Part shown: positions 1 to 6,693 of the stretch, one piece after another
How positions within the stretch are numbered: position 1 is the first letter of the stretch
How the letters are laid out: every line of letters begins with the position of its first letter
Source: Minisyncoccota bacterium
GTDB taxonomy: Bacteria; Verrucomicrobiota; Lentisphaeria; Oligosphaerales; MVZH01
DNA: 8,442 nt
Direction: 5' to 3'
NCBI GenBank assembly: GCA_021734725.1
Contig: JAIPIM010000178.1
Location: forward strand, 1 to 8,442
Translations under genes and position numbers: made by a program
Notes under the pieces: model-generated
Database searches by the model: none
Told to the model about the DNA's origin: nothing
The model's input: only the letters and a program-made list of their open reading frames with translations

Positions 1-1306
1 GGCTGCCCATCTGCTGAACGAACATCTCAACAGACTGGGCACACGGGGATTCGGATTCCGGGAAGCCGTGCTGGTTGGCGGACCGAGCAAAAGTGCGGTG
101 TGGCCGGACATTATTGCAGAAATCACCGGGCTCGAGCTGACCGTCGGTTCCGAGCATGCCGGTGCAAAGGGGGCAGCTATGCTCGCGGAAATCGGCACGC
201 GCGTTTATCAGAGCAAGGAAAACACAGGCACCGGATCGGACGGCATCAGCACTGCACCCGCGCCCGTAACCGACAAAAGTATTTACGATAAAGAATTGCG
301 TGACTTTCTGCCCCCGAAAATCTTTGATGCGCACGTTCACCTGTTCGATCGCTCGTGCCTCAAACCCAGTGCCCAATTCGCGGCCAAGAACACCTACGAG
401 AAATTCGGCGGTGTCTTTTCGAAGGAACAATACCTACAATGGATCGAACGCCTGTTTCCCGAACAACAGTATCGCTTTAACAGCTTCGGTACGCCGTCGT
501 ACGATTCCGACCTTGATGCGTCCGCGGCATACACGGGCACCGTATCCGACAATCAACGGTTCTTCGGCATGGCGCTGATATCGCCGCACGATACTTTGGA
601 GGCAATACGGCACCGCGTGGAAACCAACCGGTTGATCGGTTACAAGCCTTACCTGCGGTTCGTCGACTGGAAAGAACCCAACGATGTCACCATCCATGAC
701 ATGCTGACGCACGAGCACATGCAATTCGCCGACGAGCGGGGGTTGGCGATTACCCTGCATATTCCGCGGTCTCAACGCCTGGCGGATCCCCTGAACCAGA
801 CCCAGATGGTGGAGCTTTGCAGGCGCTATCCGGACACCAAGATCATTTTTGCGCACATCGGCCGGGCCTACTACCTGCGCAATGTGCTGGGATTCCTTGA
901 CGGTATCGCCCAATGCCCGAATGCCTATGTGGACACCGCTATGGTCAACCACGAAGGCGTACTGGAATACACCTTCACGCATTTCCCGCGTGAGCGTATT
1001 CTTTTCGGTTCGGATGCCCCGATCGCCTTTTTGTACGGAAAATCCGTGGAAATCAACAACCAGTACGCATATTTAATGGCTGAAGACTACGAAATCGGTA
1101 CATCCATTTACGACGCAAAGGCTGCCGTGAACTTCACCACTTTTTACTACGAACAACTGCGCGGCATCAAGCTGGCCGCCGAACGCGCGGGGCTGTCACG
1201 CAACGATGTGGAAGGTGTGTTTTTTAACAATGCCGACCGGCTGTTCAGGCAGGTGGCGGACAGAAACTATGCAAAAAAAATCGGCAGACGGCCCAGACCG
1301 AAGTAA
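1..1306 (+). CDS. FGGY carbohydrate kinase (C-terminal end) fused in frame to an amidohydrolase domain; 5' partial
   Basis: The frame is open from base 2 to the TAA at 1304-1306, and its true start lies upstream of the window. The first part (to about base 210) is the end of an FGGY sugar kinase: GGPSKSAVW followed by IIAEITGLEL and GAKGAAMLAEIG matches the xylulokinase-type nucleotide-binding region. After a Ser/Thr/Gly/Ala/Pro-rich linker (about 220-280) comes an Amidohydro_2-type metal-dependent hydrolase. Its visible motifs are DAHVH (326-340), a His in TLHIPR (758-760), a His in FAHIGR (854-856) and an Asp in FGSDAP (1013-1015), the usual order of metal and catalytic residues. The family includes lactonases and decarboxylases; the substrate is unknown. 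The last helix typical of FGGY kinases is not recognisable, so the kinase part may be slightly shortened. No in-frame start with a ribosome binding site precedes the hydrolase, so the fusion is read as one polypeptide. A fusion created by deletion is possible. Confidence 0.88.
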   Translation, partial: AAHLLNEHLNRLGTRGFGFREAVLVGGPSKSAVWPDIIAEITGLELTVGSEHAGAKGAAMLAEIGTRVYQSKENTGTGSDGISTAPAPVTDKSIYDKELRDFLPPKIFDAHVHLFDRSCLKPSAQFAAKNTYEKFGGVFSKEQYLQWIERLFPEQQYRFNSFGTPSYDSDLDASAAYTGTVSDNQRFFGMALISPHDTLEAIRHRVETNRLIGYKPYLRFVDWKEPNDVTIHDMLTHEHMQFADERGLAITLHIPRSQRLADPLNQTQMVELCRRYPDTKIIFAHIGRAYYLRNVLGFLDGIAQCPNAYVDTAMVNHEGVLEYTFTHFPRERILFGSDAPIAFLYGKSVEINNQYAYLMAEDYEIGTSIYDAKAAVNFTTFYYEQLRGIKLAAERAGLSRNDVEGVFFNNADRLFRQVADRNYAKKIGRRPRPK

Positions 1307-1326
1307 CGCGGGTCTCCCGGCCCGCG
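1307..1326 (+). terminator. GC-rich hairpin directly after the stop codon
   Basis: CGCGGG (1307-1312) and CCCGCG (1321-1326) form a perfect 6-bp stem with an 8-nt loop, starting right after the TAA of the fusion gene. No run of T follows, so it is not a classic intrinsic terminator. It may protect the 3' end or mark the end of a transcript. Confidence 0.35.
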
Positions 1327-1353
1327 AGTTAATGAAAAACAACCATTTACGGT

Positions 1354-1371
1354 GCGGGTCGGAAGACCCGC
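1354..1371. repeat. REP-like palindrome with a GGAA tetraloop
   Basis: GCGGGTC (1354-1360), GGAA (1361-1364) and GACCCGC (1365-1371) make a perfect 7-bp stem with a GNRA-type tetraloop, followed by TTTACTACGG. It sits in the 137-bp gap between the fusion gene and the isomerase gene. The compact form and intergenic place resemble dispersed REP-type palindromes. Only one copy is in this window, so its repeat status is inference. The short TTT after the stem also leaves a weak terminator as an alternative. Confidence 0.4.
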
Positions 1372-1443
1372 TTTACTACGGCAAAGCGACTCTGCATTAC
1401 ACGCATTAACCTTAAACAATTGGCAAGTCCCCAACCATATACC

Positions 1444-2850
1444 ATGACAACACAATCATCCCCAAAAATCGGACTGCTGCCCCTGTACCTGAAACTCTAC
1501 GACGATATCCGTCCCGAATGCCGGGCGGAATTTGACGGTTTCATCCAGGAGATTGTCGGCGAATTCACGGCTCACGGCATCACGGCGGAACTCGGTTCCG
1601 TATGTCGGGTGGCGCACGAGTTTGAAGCCGCGGTCAGGCAATTCGAGGCGTCCGGCATTGACTGCATCGTCACGCTGCACCTGGCGTACTCGCCCTCGCT
1701 GGAGGCCATCGACGCGTTATGCCGCACGTCCCTGCCGATTGTCCTGCTCGACACAACCATGGACGCTGACTTCGGGCTCGGGGTCAGCGCGGACCGAATT
1801 ATGTACAATCACGGCGTGCACGGTGTTATGGACCTGGCGTCCATGTTACGTCGGCGTGGACGGTCGTTCGAGATTGTCGCGGGCCACTTGTCCGACGGGC
1901 GGCTCATGGATCGCGCCGCCGGCCTGGTGCGTGCCGCGTGCGCCGCGCGGCAATTCAAAAGCAGTCATATCTTACGGCTGGGGGAAGCCTTCGCCGGGAT
2001 GGGCGATTTTTCCGTGCCGGAAGACGTGCTTGCCGACACACTTGGCTTATGCGTCGATCAGGTCGCTCTCACCACGCTTGACAATGCCATTCAAACAATC
2101 AGTGACCAGGATGTTGCCAACGAGATGGCTGCCGACCGCGAGCATTATCGGTGTGAGCTGACCGAGGACGTCCATGCGCGTTCGGTTCGTGTGGGGCTGG
2201 GGCTGCGCCGACTGCTTGAACAAGGCGATTATCACGGCATGAGCGTGAACTTTCAGGGGTTTGACCGAACCGACCGTCCGGCCGACACCATGCCGTTCCT
2301 GGAGATCTCGAAAGCCATGGCGCGCGGCATCGGCTATGCAGGTGAAGGCGATGTTTTGACCGCGGCCTTGGTGGGGGCCCTGGCGCGCTCGTTCGGTGCC
2401 GTTACGTTCACCGAGATTTTCTGCACCGACTGGGCGGGGGACAGGCTTTTCCTCTCGCACATGGGCGAGATCAGCCCGGCGGTGGCCCGGGGGACCCCCC
2501 GCATGTTCGCGAAACCCTCGTTCGACGGCAAATCACTCGATCCCGCCGTGCTGACGTGCTCCGTGAAACCGGGCCCCGCCGTGTTCGTAAACCTTGCTCC
2601 GGGGCCGGATGACGGCTTTTCTCTCATTGTCGCGCCGGTCGTCGTATTGGCCGAGGAGGAATCAATTGACTCGGCCATGCGTGACACCGTGCGTGCCTGG
2701 ATTCGTCCACGCCCGCCGGTGACCGAATTCCTCGAGGAATACTCGCGCGCCGGCGGCACGCACCACAGTGCCTTGGTGCTGGGCGAAGCGGCGACGGCAA
2801 TCGCGGCGTTTGGCACATTCAGTGGAATGGAGATTGTCCCGTTTGGTTGA
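1444..2850 (+). CDS. L-arabinose isomerase-like protein (fucose/arabinose isomerase superfamily)
   Basis: This 468-residue protein resembles AraA (E. coli form 500 residues), a cytosolic Mn-dependent aldose-ketose isomerase. The middle region reads GYAGEGDVLTAAL, then TFTEIF, then LSHMGEISP, and the C-terminal part has GGTHHSALVLGE. These correspond to the four metal ligands of AraA: E301, E324, H339 and one of H440/H441. With all ligands present it is probably active, but the substrate need not be arabinose; many members of this superfamily are only called fucose- or arabinose-isomerase-like. The start is taken at ATG 1444, just before PKIGLLPLYLKLYDD, which opens the first Rossmann-like strand. 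A TTG at 1420 would add eight residues, but neither start has a clear ribosome binding site. The neighbouring sugar kinase suggests a pair in which the kinase phosphorylates the ketose made here. Confidence 0.88.
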   Translation: MTTQSSPKIGLLPLYLKLYDDIRPECRAEFDGFIQEIVGEFTAHGITAELGSVCRVAHEFEAAVRQFEASGIDCIVTLHLAYSPSLEAIDALCRTSLPIVLLDTTMDADFGLGVSADRIMYNHGVHGVMDLASMLRRRGRSFEIVAGHLSDGRLMDRAAGLVRAACAARQFKSSHILRLGEAFAGMGDFSVPEDVLADTLGLCVDQVALTTLDNAIQTISDQDVANEMAADREHYRCELTEDVHARSVRVGLGLRRLLEQGDYHGMSVNFQGFDRTDRPADTMPFLEISKAMARGIGYAGEGDVLTAALVGALARSFGAVTFTEIFCTDWAGDRLFLSHMGEISPAVARGTPRMFAKPSFDGKSLDPAVLTCSVKPGPAVFVNLAPGPDDGFSLIVAPVVVLAEEESIDSAMRDTVRAWIRPRPPVTEFLEEYSRAGGTHHSALVLGEAATAIAAFGTFSGMEIVPFG

Positions 2851-2857
2851 AGCGACG

Positions 2858-2888
2858 GATCGGCTGGATCAGTCCGATCGGTCCAGCC
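2858..2888. repeat. GATC-phased 9-nt repeat forming a hairpin
   Basis: Three GATC tetramers start at 2858, 2867 and 2876, exactly 9 nt apart. Within the array, GGCTGGA (2862-2868) pairs with TCCAGCC (2882-2888) as a 7-bp stem, and CCGATCGG (2874-2881) is itself palindromic. It fills most of the 64-bp gap between the isomerase and the first oxidoreductase gene. A second element of the same design lies at 7408-7443. It could act as a transcript-end hairpin or a dispersed repeat; its role is unknown. Confidence 0.65.
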
Positions 2889-2902
2889 TACCGGGCTCAT
2901 TG

Positions 2903-2908
2903 AAAGGA
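2903..2908 (+). promoter_or_regulatory. Ribosome binding site AAAGGA that decides the start at 2915
   Basis: AAAGGA lies 6 nt before ATG 2915. The frame stays open further upstream into the isomerase gene, so this site and the Rossmann fold starting at residue 5 fix the real start. Confidence 0.75.
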
Positions 2909-2914
2909 ATAAGG

Positions 2915-4174
2915 ATGGGAATCAGCATTGGTTTGGTAGGTCTGGGATCGTTCGGGAGTTGTTTTGCGCCACTCTTCAAGAACCATCCGCTTGTGGATCG
3001 CATCGGCTTGTGCGACCGCGAAGCCGGACTCTTGAAAACATTCACCGACGATACGTTCTATGCCGACAAGCTCGATGGCAGGCGCGATTGTTTCACCTCG
3101 CTGGACGACATATGCCAGGCGGACTTCGACGCTTTGGTCATTATCACACAGCCGTGGCTGCATGCACCGCAGTGCATTCAGGCCATGGAAAGCGGGAAGC
3201 ATGTCTACAGTGCCGTACCGATTATCAGCATACCGAGCAACGAAGAGATCCTCGACTGGTGTAACAAGCTTGTCGACACGGTACGTCGCACGGGACAACA
3301 TTATATGCTGGGCGAGACGACGTACTACCACCCCCAGTCCATGTATTGCCGGCGCAAAGCAGCGGAAGGCGCGTTCGGTAGTTTCGTCTACGCTGAAGGC
3401 GAATATATGCACGACGTCGATGCCGGCTGCAATCTGCGCCAAGTCAATCGTGCGCGGACATCCAGCGCATCCGGCAAGGAATGGCTTCGGATGCGTCAGG
3501 AATACATCAACCGCGGCCTGCTCGGGGGGCCGATGCACTACCCTACGCATTCGGTCAGCGGCCCAGTCTGTGTCATGCGTGCTCACGCCGTGAAGGCCAA
3601 TGCCTTGGGGTACCGGAATACGGAATACGACCCATTCTTCGACAACCAGGCGTTCAGTAACGAAATGGCGCTGTTCAAGATGAGCAACGGTGCCGCCGTG
3701 CGTATCGTGGAGGCGCGCGAGATGCCGGGGCTGGTTGGCGAGGATTCCGAGACCTTCCGGGTTTTTGGGACGCGCGGCGCGTTTTCCGAAAATCGATGGT
3801 TTTCCATCGAGCGTCCGGACTTCGATCGCCTGGACTTGGATGACTTAACGAAACCGGAGAGGCTCAAATTAACGCCGGCGGAGATGTTCGATCCGCTACC
3901 TCCGGAGGTGGGGTTGGCGTTCAAGAAAGTTATGCACCAAGACAAGGACGAAAACGAGTTGCTCAGCATCGACTTCCAGCCGCATGGCCACGGTGGCTCT
4001 CATCCGTACCTGGTCCACGAATTTGTCGATGCCGTGGCGCATAACCGAGTTCCGGCCATCAATGTCTGGGAAGCTGTGCGCTACATGGCCATGGGCGTGG
4101 CGGCGCACGAATCCGCACTGCGCGACGGTGAAACAGTGACTGTGGCCGACTGGGGCGACGCGCCCTGTACCTGA
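2915..4174 (+). CDS. Gfo/Idh/MocA family oxidoreductase A
   Basis: This 419-residue protein has the N-terminal NAD(P)-binding Rossmann fold of the family (GLVGLGSFGSCF, with GLGSFG at 9-14) and the C-terminal alpha/beta domain. Members oxidise or reduce sugars, sugar acids and inositols. The usual EKP motif after GKHV is replaced by AVP (100-102), so the lysine normally involved in catalysis is missing. It shares YAEGEYMHD (159-167) with the other two oxidoreductases in this cluster. THS with H212 corresponds to the conserved catalytic-domain histidine. The spacing between these two motifs is 53 residues, against 35 and 36 in the paralogues, so this protein has an insertion of about 17 residues there. 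The start at ATG 2915 follows a good ribosome binding site. It follows the isomerase gene after 64 nt and precedes the URO-D-like gene by 55 nt, consistent with one transcript. The substrate cannot be named. Confidence 0.88.
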   Translation: MGISIGLVGLGSFGSCFAPLFKNHPLVDRIGLCDREAGLLKTFTDDTFYADKLDGRRDCFTSLDDICQADFDALVIITQPWLHAPQCIQAMESGKHVYSAVPIISIPSNEEILDWCNKLVDTVRRTGQHYMLGETTYYHPQSMYCRRKAAEGAFGSFVYAEGEYMHDVDAGCNLRQVNRARTSSASGKEWLRMRQEYINRGLLGGPMHYPTHSVSGPVCVMRAHAVKANALGYRNTEYDPFFDNQAFSNEMALFKMSNGAAVRIVEAREMPGLVGEDSETFRVFGTRGAFSENRWFSIERPDFDRLDLDDLTKPERLKLTPAEMFDPLPPEVGLAFKKVMHQDKDENELLSIDFQPHGHGGSHPYLVHEFVDAVAHNRVPAINVWEAVRYMAMGVAAHESALRDGETVTVADWGDAPCT

Positions 4175-4229
4175 AGGCGGCACCGTGGACTCAGGGGACC
4201 CATTTGGACGGACAAAAGGATAAAGTGAC

Positions 4230-5402
4230 GTGAACAGCCAGGAAACATTCAGTATGTTCGACGGTCAGTGGGAAGACAATGCGCAACTCGCGCTCGACAC
4301 GATTGCCATGCGCCCGACAGCGGGGATCCCTTCCTGGATTGTGCATGATATGCAATGGTCACATCTCGAACAGCTCTCCGGAAATCCTCCGGGCTCGTAC
4401 GAGAAGGATCCCGTACACGTTTACCGTGAGTTTCAGCTGCAGGCCGGCTGTTGCTTCATCGATCAGTGGATCCCCGAGAACCCGCTCAGCATGCGTGATC
4501 AAGGCTACGATTCCAGCCGTGAACTGGGCGCCACCACCGGTGCGCATGAAATCGTCCGGGACGGCATGCTGATAGATTCCCCCGAAGCCGCGGTCGAGCA
4601 CATGGAGCAATTCGTCTTTCCGGCGCAGGAACAGCGCAAGCGCGACCTCGAAGCACGCGAAGAGGAAGAGGTACGCAGGCGCATTGCAGGCGAGGTCGAG
4701 GTCCAGCAGCTTTTCGGCATGAACATGCTCAAGGGACCGTACGGCGGTTTTCAGGCCAAACCCAGCTTGATGTACGGCATGTACGGCTATGCCGCCTACT
4801 TCATGGCATACGCACTTTACCCCGACGTCATTGGGCGCGGTTTCAAACTTCAGGCCGACGCGGCCGAAGTCGATAACCGCATCTCCGCACGCGCCATTGT
4901 CGAAGGGGGGCTTCCCCGTCTGCTGCGGCTCGATCATGACATGGCTGATTCACGCGGCACTCTGGTAGATGTCAAAACCTTGGACACGCTGTGGTTTCCA
5001 CATTTTGCGCGGGCCATCCAGCCGTTTCTTGATGCCGGTATCCGCCTCATCTGGCACTGCGACGGCAACCTGATGGAGATGGTGCCGCGTCTGCTCGAGT
5101 GCGGTCTCGGCGGTTTTCAAGGTTTCCAGTATGAAGACGGCATGGATTACGAGAAAATTTGTCGGATGAAAACACGCGATGGCGACGATTTGTTCATCAT
5201 CGGCGGTGTATCGGTCACGACCACCCTGCCCCACGGGTCACCGGCCGATGTCCGCCGCGAGATTGACTGGCTGGTCGAGAAAGGCCCAAAGGTCGGCCTC
5301 ATGCTCGGCTGTTCCAGCTCCATCGCTCCCGGCGTGCCGCTGGACAACATCGAAACACTGATCGAAGGATTCAAGTACTGTCGGGAACACGGTCGAGGGT
5401 AA
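4230..5402 (+). CDS. Uroporphyrinogen decarboxylase-like protein (URO-D superfamily, possible methyltransferase)
   Basis: This 390-residue soluble protein has the TIM-barrel signature of the URO-D superfamily: LDHDMADSRGTLVD, then HFARAIQPFLDAGIRLIWHC with DGN (276-280), then LMLGCSSSIAPGVPLDNIE near the end. Besides heme-pathway decarboxylases, the superfamily contains zinc-dependent corrinoid methyltransferases of the MtaA/MtbA type. H276, C277 and C361 lie where such enzymes place zinc-binding residues, but the exact H-x-C pattern is not present, so methyl transfer is inference. No heme genes are nearby, which argues against a role in heme synthesis. An acidic, Arg-rich helical stretch (QEQRKRDLEAREEEEVRRR) lies around residue 140. 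GTG 4230 is chosen because AAAAGGA ends 9 nt before it; ATG 4254 is an alternative. It is followed by the next oxidoreductase after 2 nt, so the two are very likely co-translated and functionally linked. Confidence 0.82.
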   Translation: MNSQETFSMFDGQWEDNAQLALDTIAMRPTAGIPSWIVHDMQWSHLEQLSGNPPGSYEKDPVHVYREFQLQAGCCFIDQWIPENPLSMRDQGYDSSRELGATTGAHEIVRDGMLIDSPEAAVEHMEQFVFPAQEQRKRDLEAREEEEVRRRIAGEVEVQQLFGMNMLKGPYGGFQAKPSLMYGMYGYAAYFMAYALYPDVIGRGFKLQADAAEVDNRISARAIVEGGLPRLLRLDHDMADSRGTLVDVKTLDTLWFPHFARAIQPFLDAGIRLIWHCDGNLMEMVPRLLECGLGGFQGFQYEDGMDYEKICRMKTRDGDDLFIIGGVSVTTTLPHGSPADVRREIDWLVEKGPKVGLMLGCSSSIAPGVPLDNIETLIEGFKYCREHGRG

Positions 5403-5404
5403 CC

Positions 5405-6517
5405 ATGAACAGCTCTGAACGAATGAACATCGGTATTGTCGGCGCCGCGCGACGCGGCGGCTCGTTTCGCGCGGGAATCGAAGCCAATGGCGCATGCATC
5501 CATGCCGTGTGCGACATCCAGGCGGATAAGATTCGGGAATGCGCCGAGGCAATGGGCGCGGCGGAGTGCTATACCGACTGCGAGGAAATGCTCGAGAAAA
5601 GCGATCTCGACGCCGTGGTTATCGGCACGCCCATGCCGTTTCATGCGGAGCAGTCGATCATGGCGCTGGAGCGCGGGCTGCACGTTCTGTGCGAGGTGAC
5701 GGCCGCCGTGAGTCTCGAGGAATGCCGCCGACTAGTGGCCGCGGCGGAGGCGTCATCCGCAATCTACATGATGGCGGAAAACTACACCTACATGAAACCC
5801 AACCAGATCGTCAAGGAACTGGTGCGGCAGGGGCTTTTCGGAACGCCCTATTACGCCGAGGGCGAATATATCCATGAACTGAAGCATATGAACGAATACC
5901 AAACCCCCTGGCGCCGCCGCTGGCAAACCGGCGTGGACGGGATCACATACGGCACCCACAGCCTCGGACCAATCCTGCAGTGGATGCCGGGTGACCGGGT
6001 GACCAAAGTCTGCTGTGAAGCGGCGGGCGTACACCACATTGACCACACCGGGCAGCCGTACTGCCAGGCCTGCAGCACCATGCTGTGCAAAATGGCGTCG
6101 GGCGGGCTCGTGAAGATCCGCGTCGACATGGTCTCGGACCGCCCGCACAACATGGTCAACTACCAGTTGCAGGGTACCGACGGCTGTTACGAATCCGGGC
6201 GCGCCCCCGGGGAAAAGAATCGTATCTGGCTGCGTGACCGTTCTCCGGATATGCATACCTGGACGGACCTTAACGAGTTGGTGGACGAATTCCTTCCTGA
6301 CTTCTGGAAGGAAGGGATGGAGCGCGCCAAGACGGCCGGGCACGGGGGCGGCGACTACTTTGAAATTCTCGATTTCATCGATGCAGTCACGGGCCGCCGG
6401 GAATGCCCCATCGGCATCCATGAAGCTATGGACATGACACTGCCGGGCCTGATCAGCCAGCAGTCCATCGCTGAACAAGGACGCTGGATTGAGGTGCCCG
6501 ATTCACGGGCATGGTGA
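5405..6517 (+). CDS. Gfo/Idh/MocA family oxidoreductase B
   Basis: This 370-residue protein is a typical length for the family. The N-terminal dinucleotide-binding loop is GIVGAARRGGSF, an atypical form in which the second glycine of GxGxxG is alanine. LHVLCEVT gives EVT (97-99) where EKP is usual, so the lysine is missing. MMAENYTYMKP, YAEGEYIHE (150-158) and GTHSLGP with H185 follow in the family order and match the paralogues at 2915 and 7601. A His/Cys-rich segment (C203, C204, H210, H211, H214, C220, C223, C228) is unusual and could bind a metal, though this is unproven. The ribosome binding site GAGGG (5395-5399) lies inside the end of the URO-D-like gene, and the start is 2 nt after that gene's stop, indicating tight coupling. 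It probably acts on the same pathway; the substrate is unknown. Confidence 0.88.
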   Translation: MNSSERMNIGIVGAARRGGSFRAGIEANGACIHAVCDIQADKIRECAEAMGAAECYTDCEEMLEKSDLDAVVIGTPMPFHAEQSIMALERGLHVLCEVTAAVSLEECRRLVAAAEASSAIYMMAENYTYMKPNQIVKELVRQGLFGTPYYAEGEYIHELKHMNEYQTPWRRRWQTGVDGITYGTHSLGPILQWMPGDRVTKVCCEAAGVHHIDHTGQPYCQACSTMLCKMASGGLVKIRVDMVSDRPHNMVNYQLQGTDGCYESGRAPGEKNRIWLRDRSPDMHTWTDLNELVDEFLPDFWKEGMERAKTAGHGGGDYFEILDFIDAVTGRRECPIGIHEAMDMTLPGLISQQSIAEQGRWIEVPDSRAW

Positions 6518-6522
6518 AAAAC

Positions 6523-6693
6523 ATGAGCGATGTCGCCCCCCATTTCTATACCCATGAGATTGCCCCCGTACTGCCGCCGAAGGTGCTGGATTTCCACACC
6601 CACACCTGGTCGGCCGATAACTGGAAGGAACGCCCCTGGGACACGGGCAGGGACGGCAGCCGAAACAAGACACCAAAGACGTTGATGCCATGA
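6523..6693 (+). pseudogene. Truncated amidohydrolase (N-terminal remnant, 56 residues)
   Basis: The reading frame starts at ATG 6523, preceded by GGTGA (6513-6517), 5 nt after the previous stop. It encodes HEIAPVLPPKVLDFHTHTW, the opening of an Amidohydro_2-type hydrolase with its metal-binding HxH (H25, H27). The hydrolase domain of the fusion gene has the same opening (ELRDFLPPKIFDAHVHLF), so the two are related. After NWKERPWDT the similarity ends, and a short hydrophilic tail runs to TGA 6691-6693. I saw no continuation of the hydrolase in the other frames, so an internal deletion is more likely than a simple frameshift. It lacks the downstream His and Asp residues and cannot be an active hydrolase. 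Its stop overlaps the next start as ATGA, so it may still be translated as a leader for the membrane protein. ATG 6511 is a possible earlier start, overlapping the previous gene. Confidence 0.7.

Noticed and set aside
1206..1409. Short plus-strand frame spanning the end of the fusion gene and the gap
   Set aside because: It overlaps the amidohydrolase end in another frame, encodes no recognisable domain and runs through two hairpins.
1380..1443. Promoter for the isomerase gene
   Set aside because: The stretch is more AT-rich than its surroundings, but no -35/-10 pair with sensible spacing could be supported.
2768..2914. Upstream extension of oxidoreductase A into the isomerase gene
   Set aside because: The extension overlaps the isomerase C-terminus and the GATC repeat, while ATG 2915 has a good ribosome binding site and begins the Rossmann fold directly.
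2897..3586. Minus-strand open frame (229 codons) opposite oxidoreductase A
   Set aside because: It is antisense to well-supported family motifs and has no recognisable domain or ribosome binding site.
5753..6478. Long minus-strand open frame (241 codons) opposite oxidoreductase B
   Set aside because: It lies wholly antisense to a clear Gfo/Idh/MocA gene, shows no recognisable domain, and is the expected shadow of GC-rich coding sequence.
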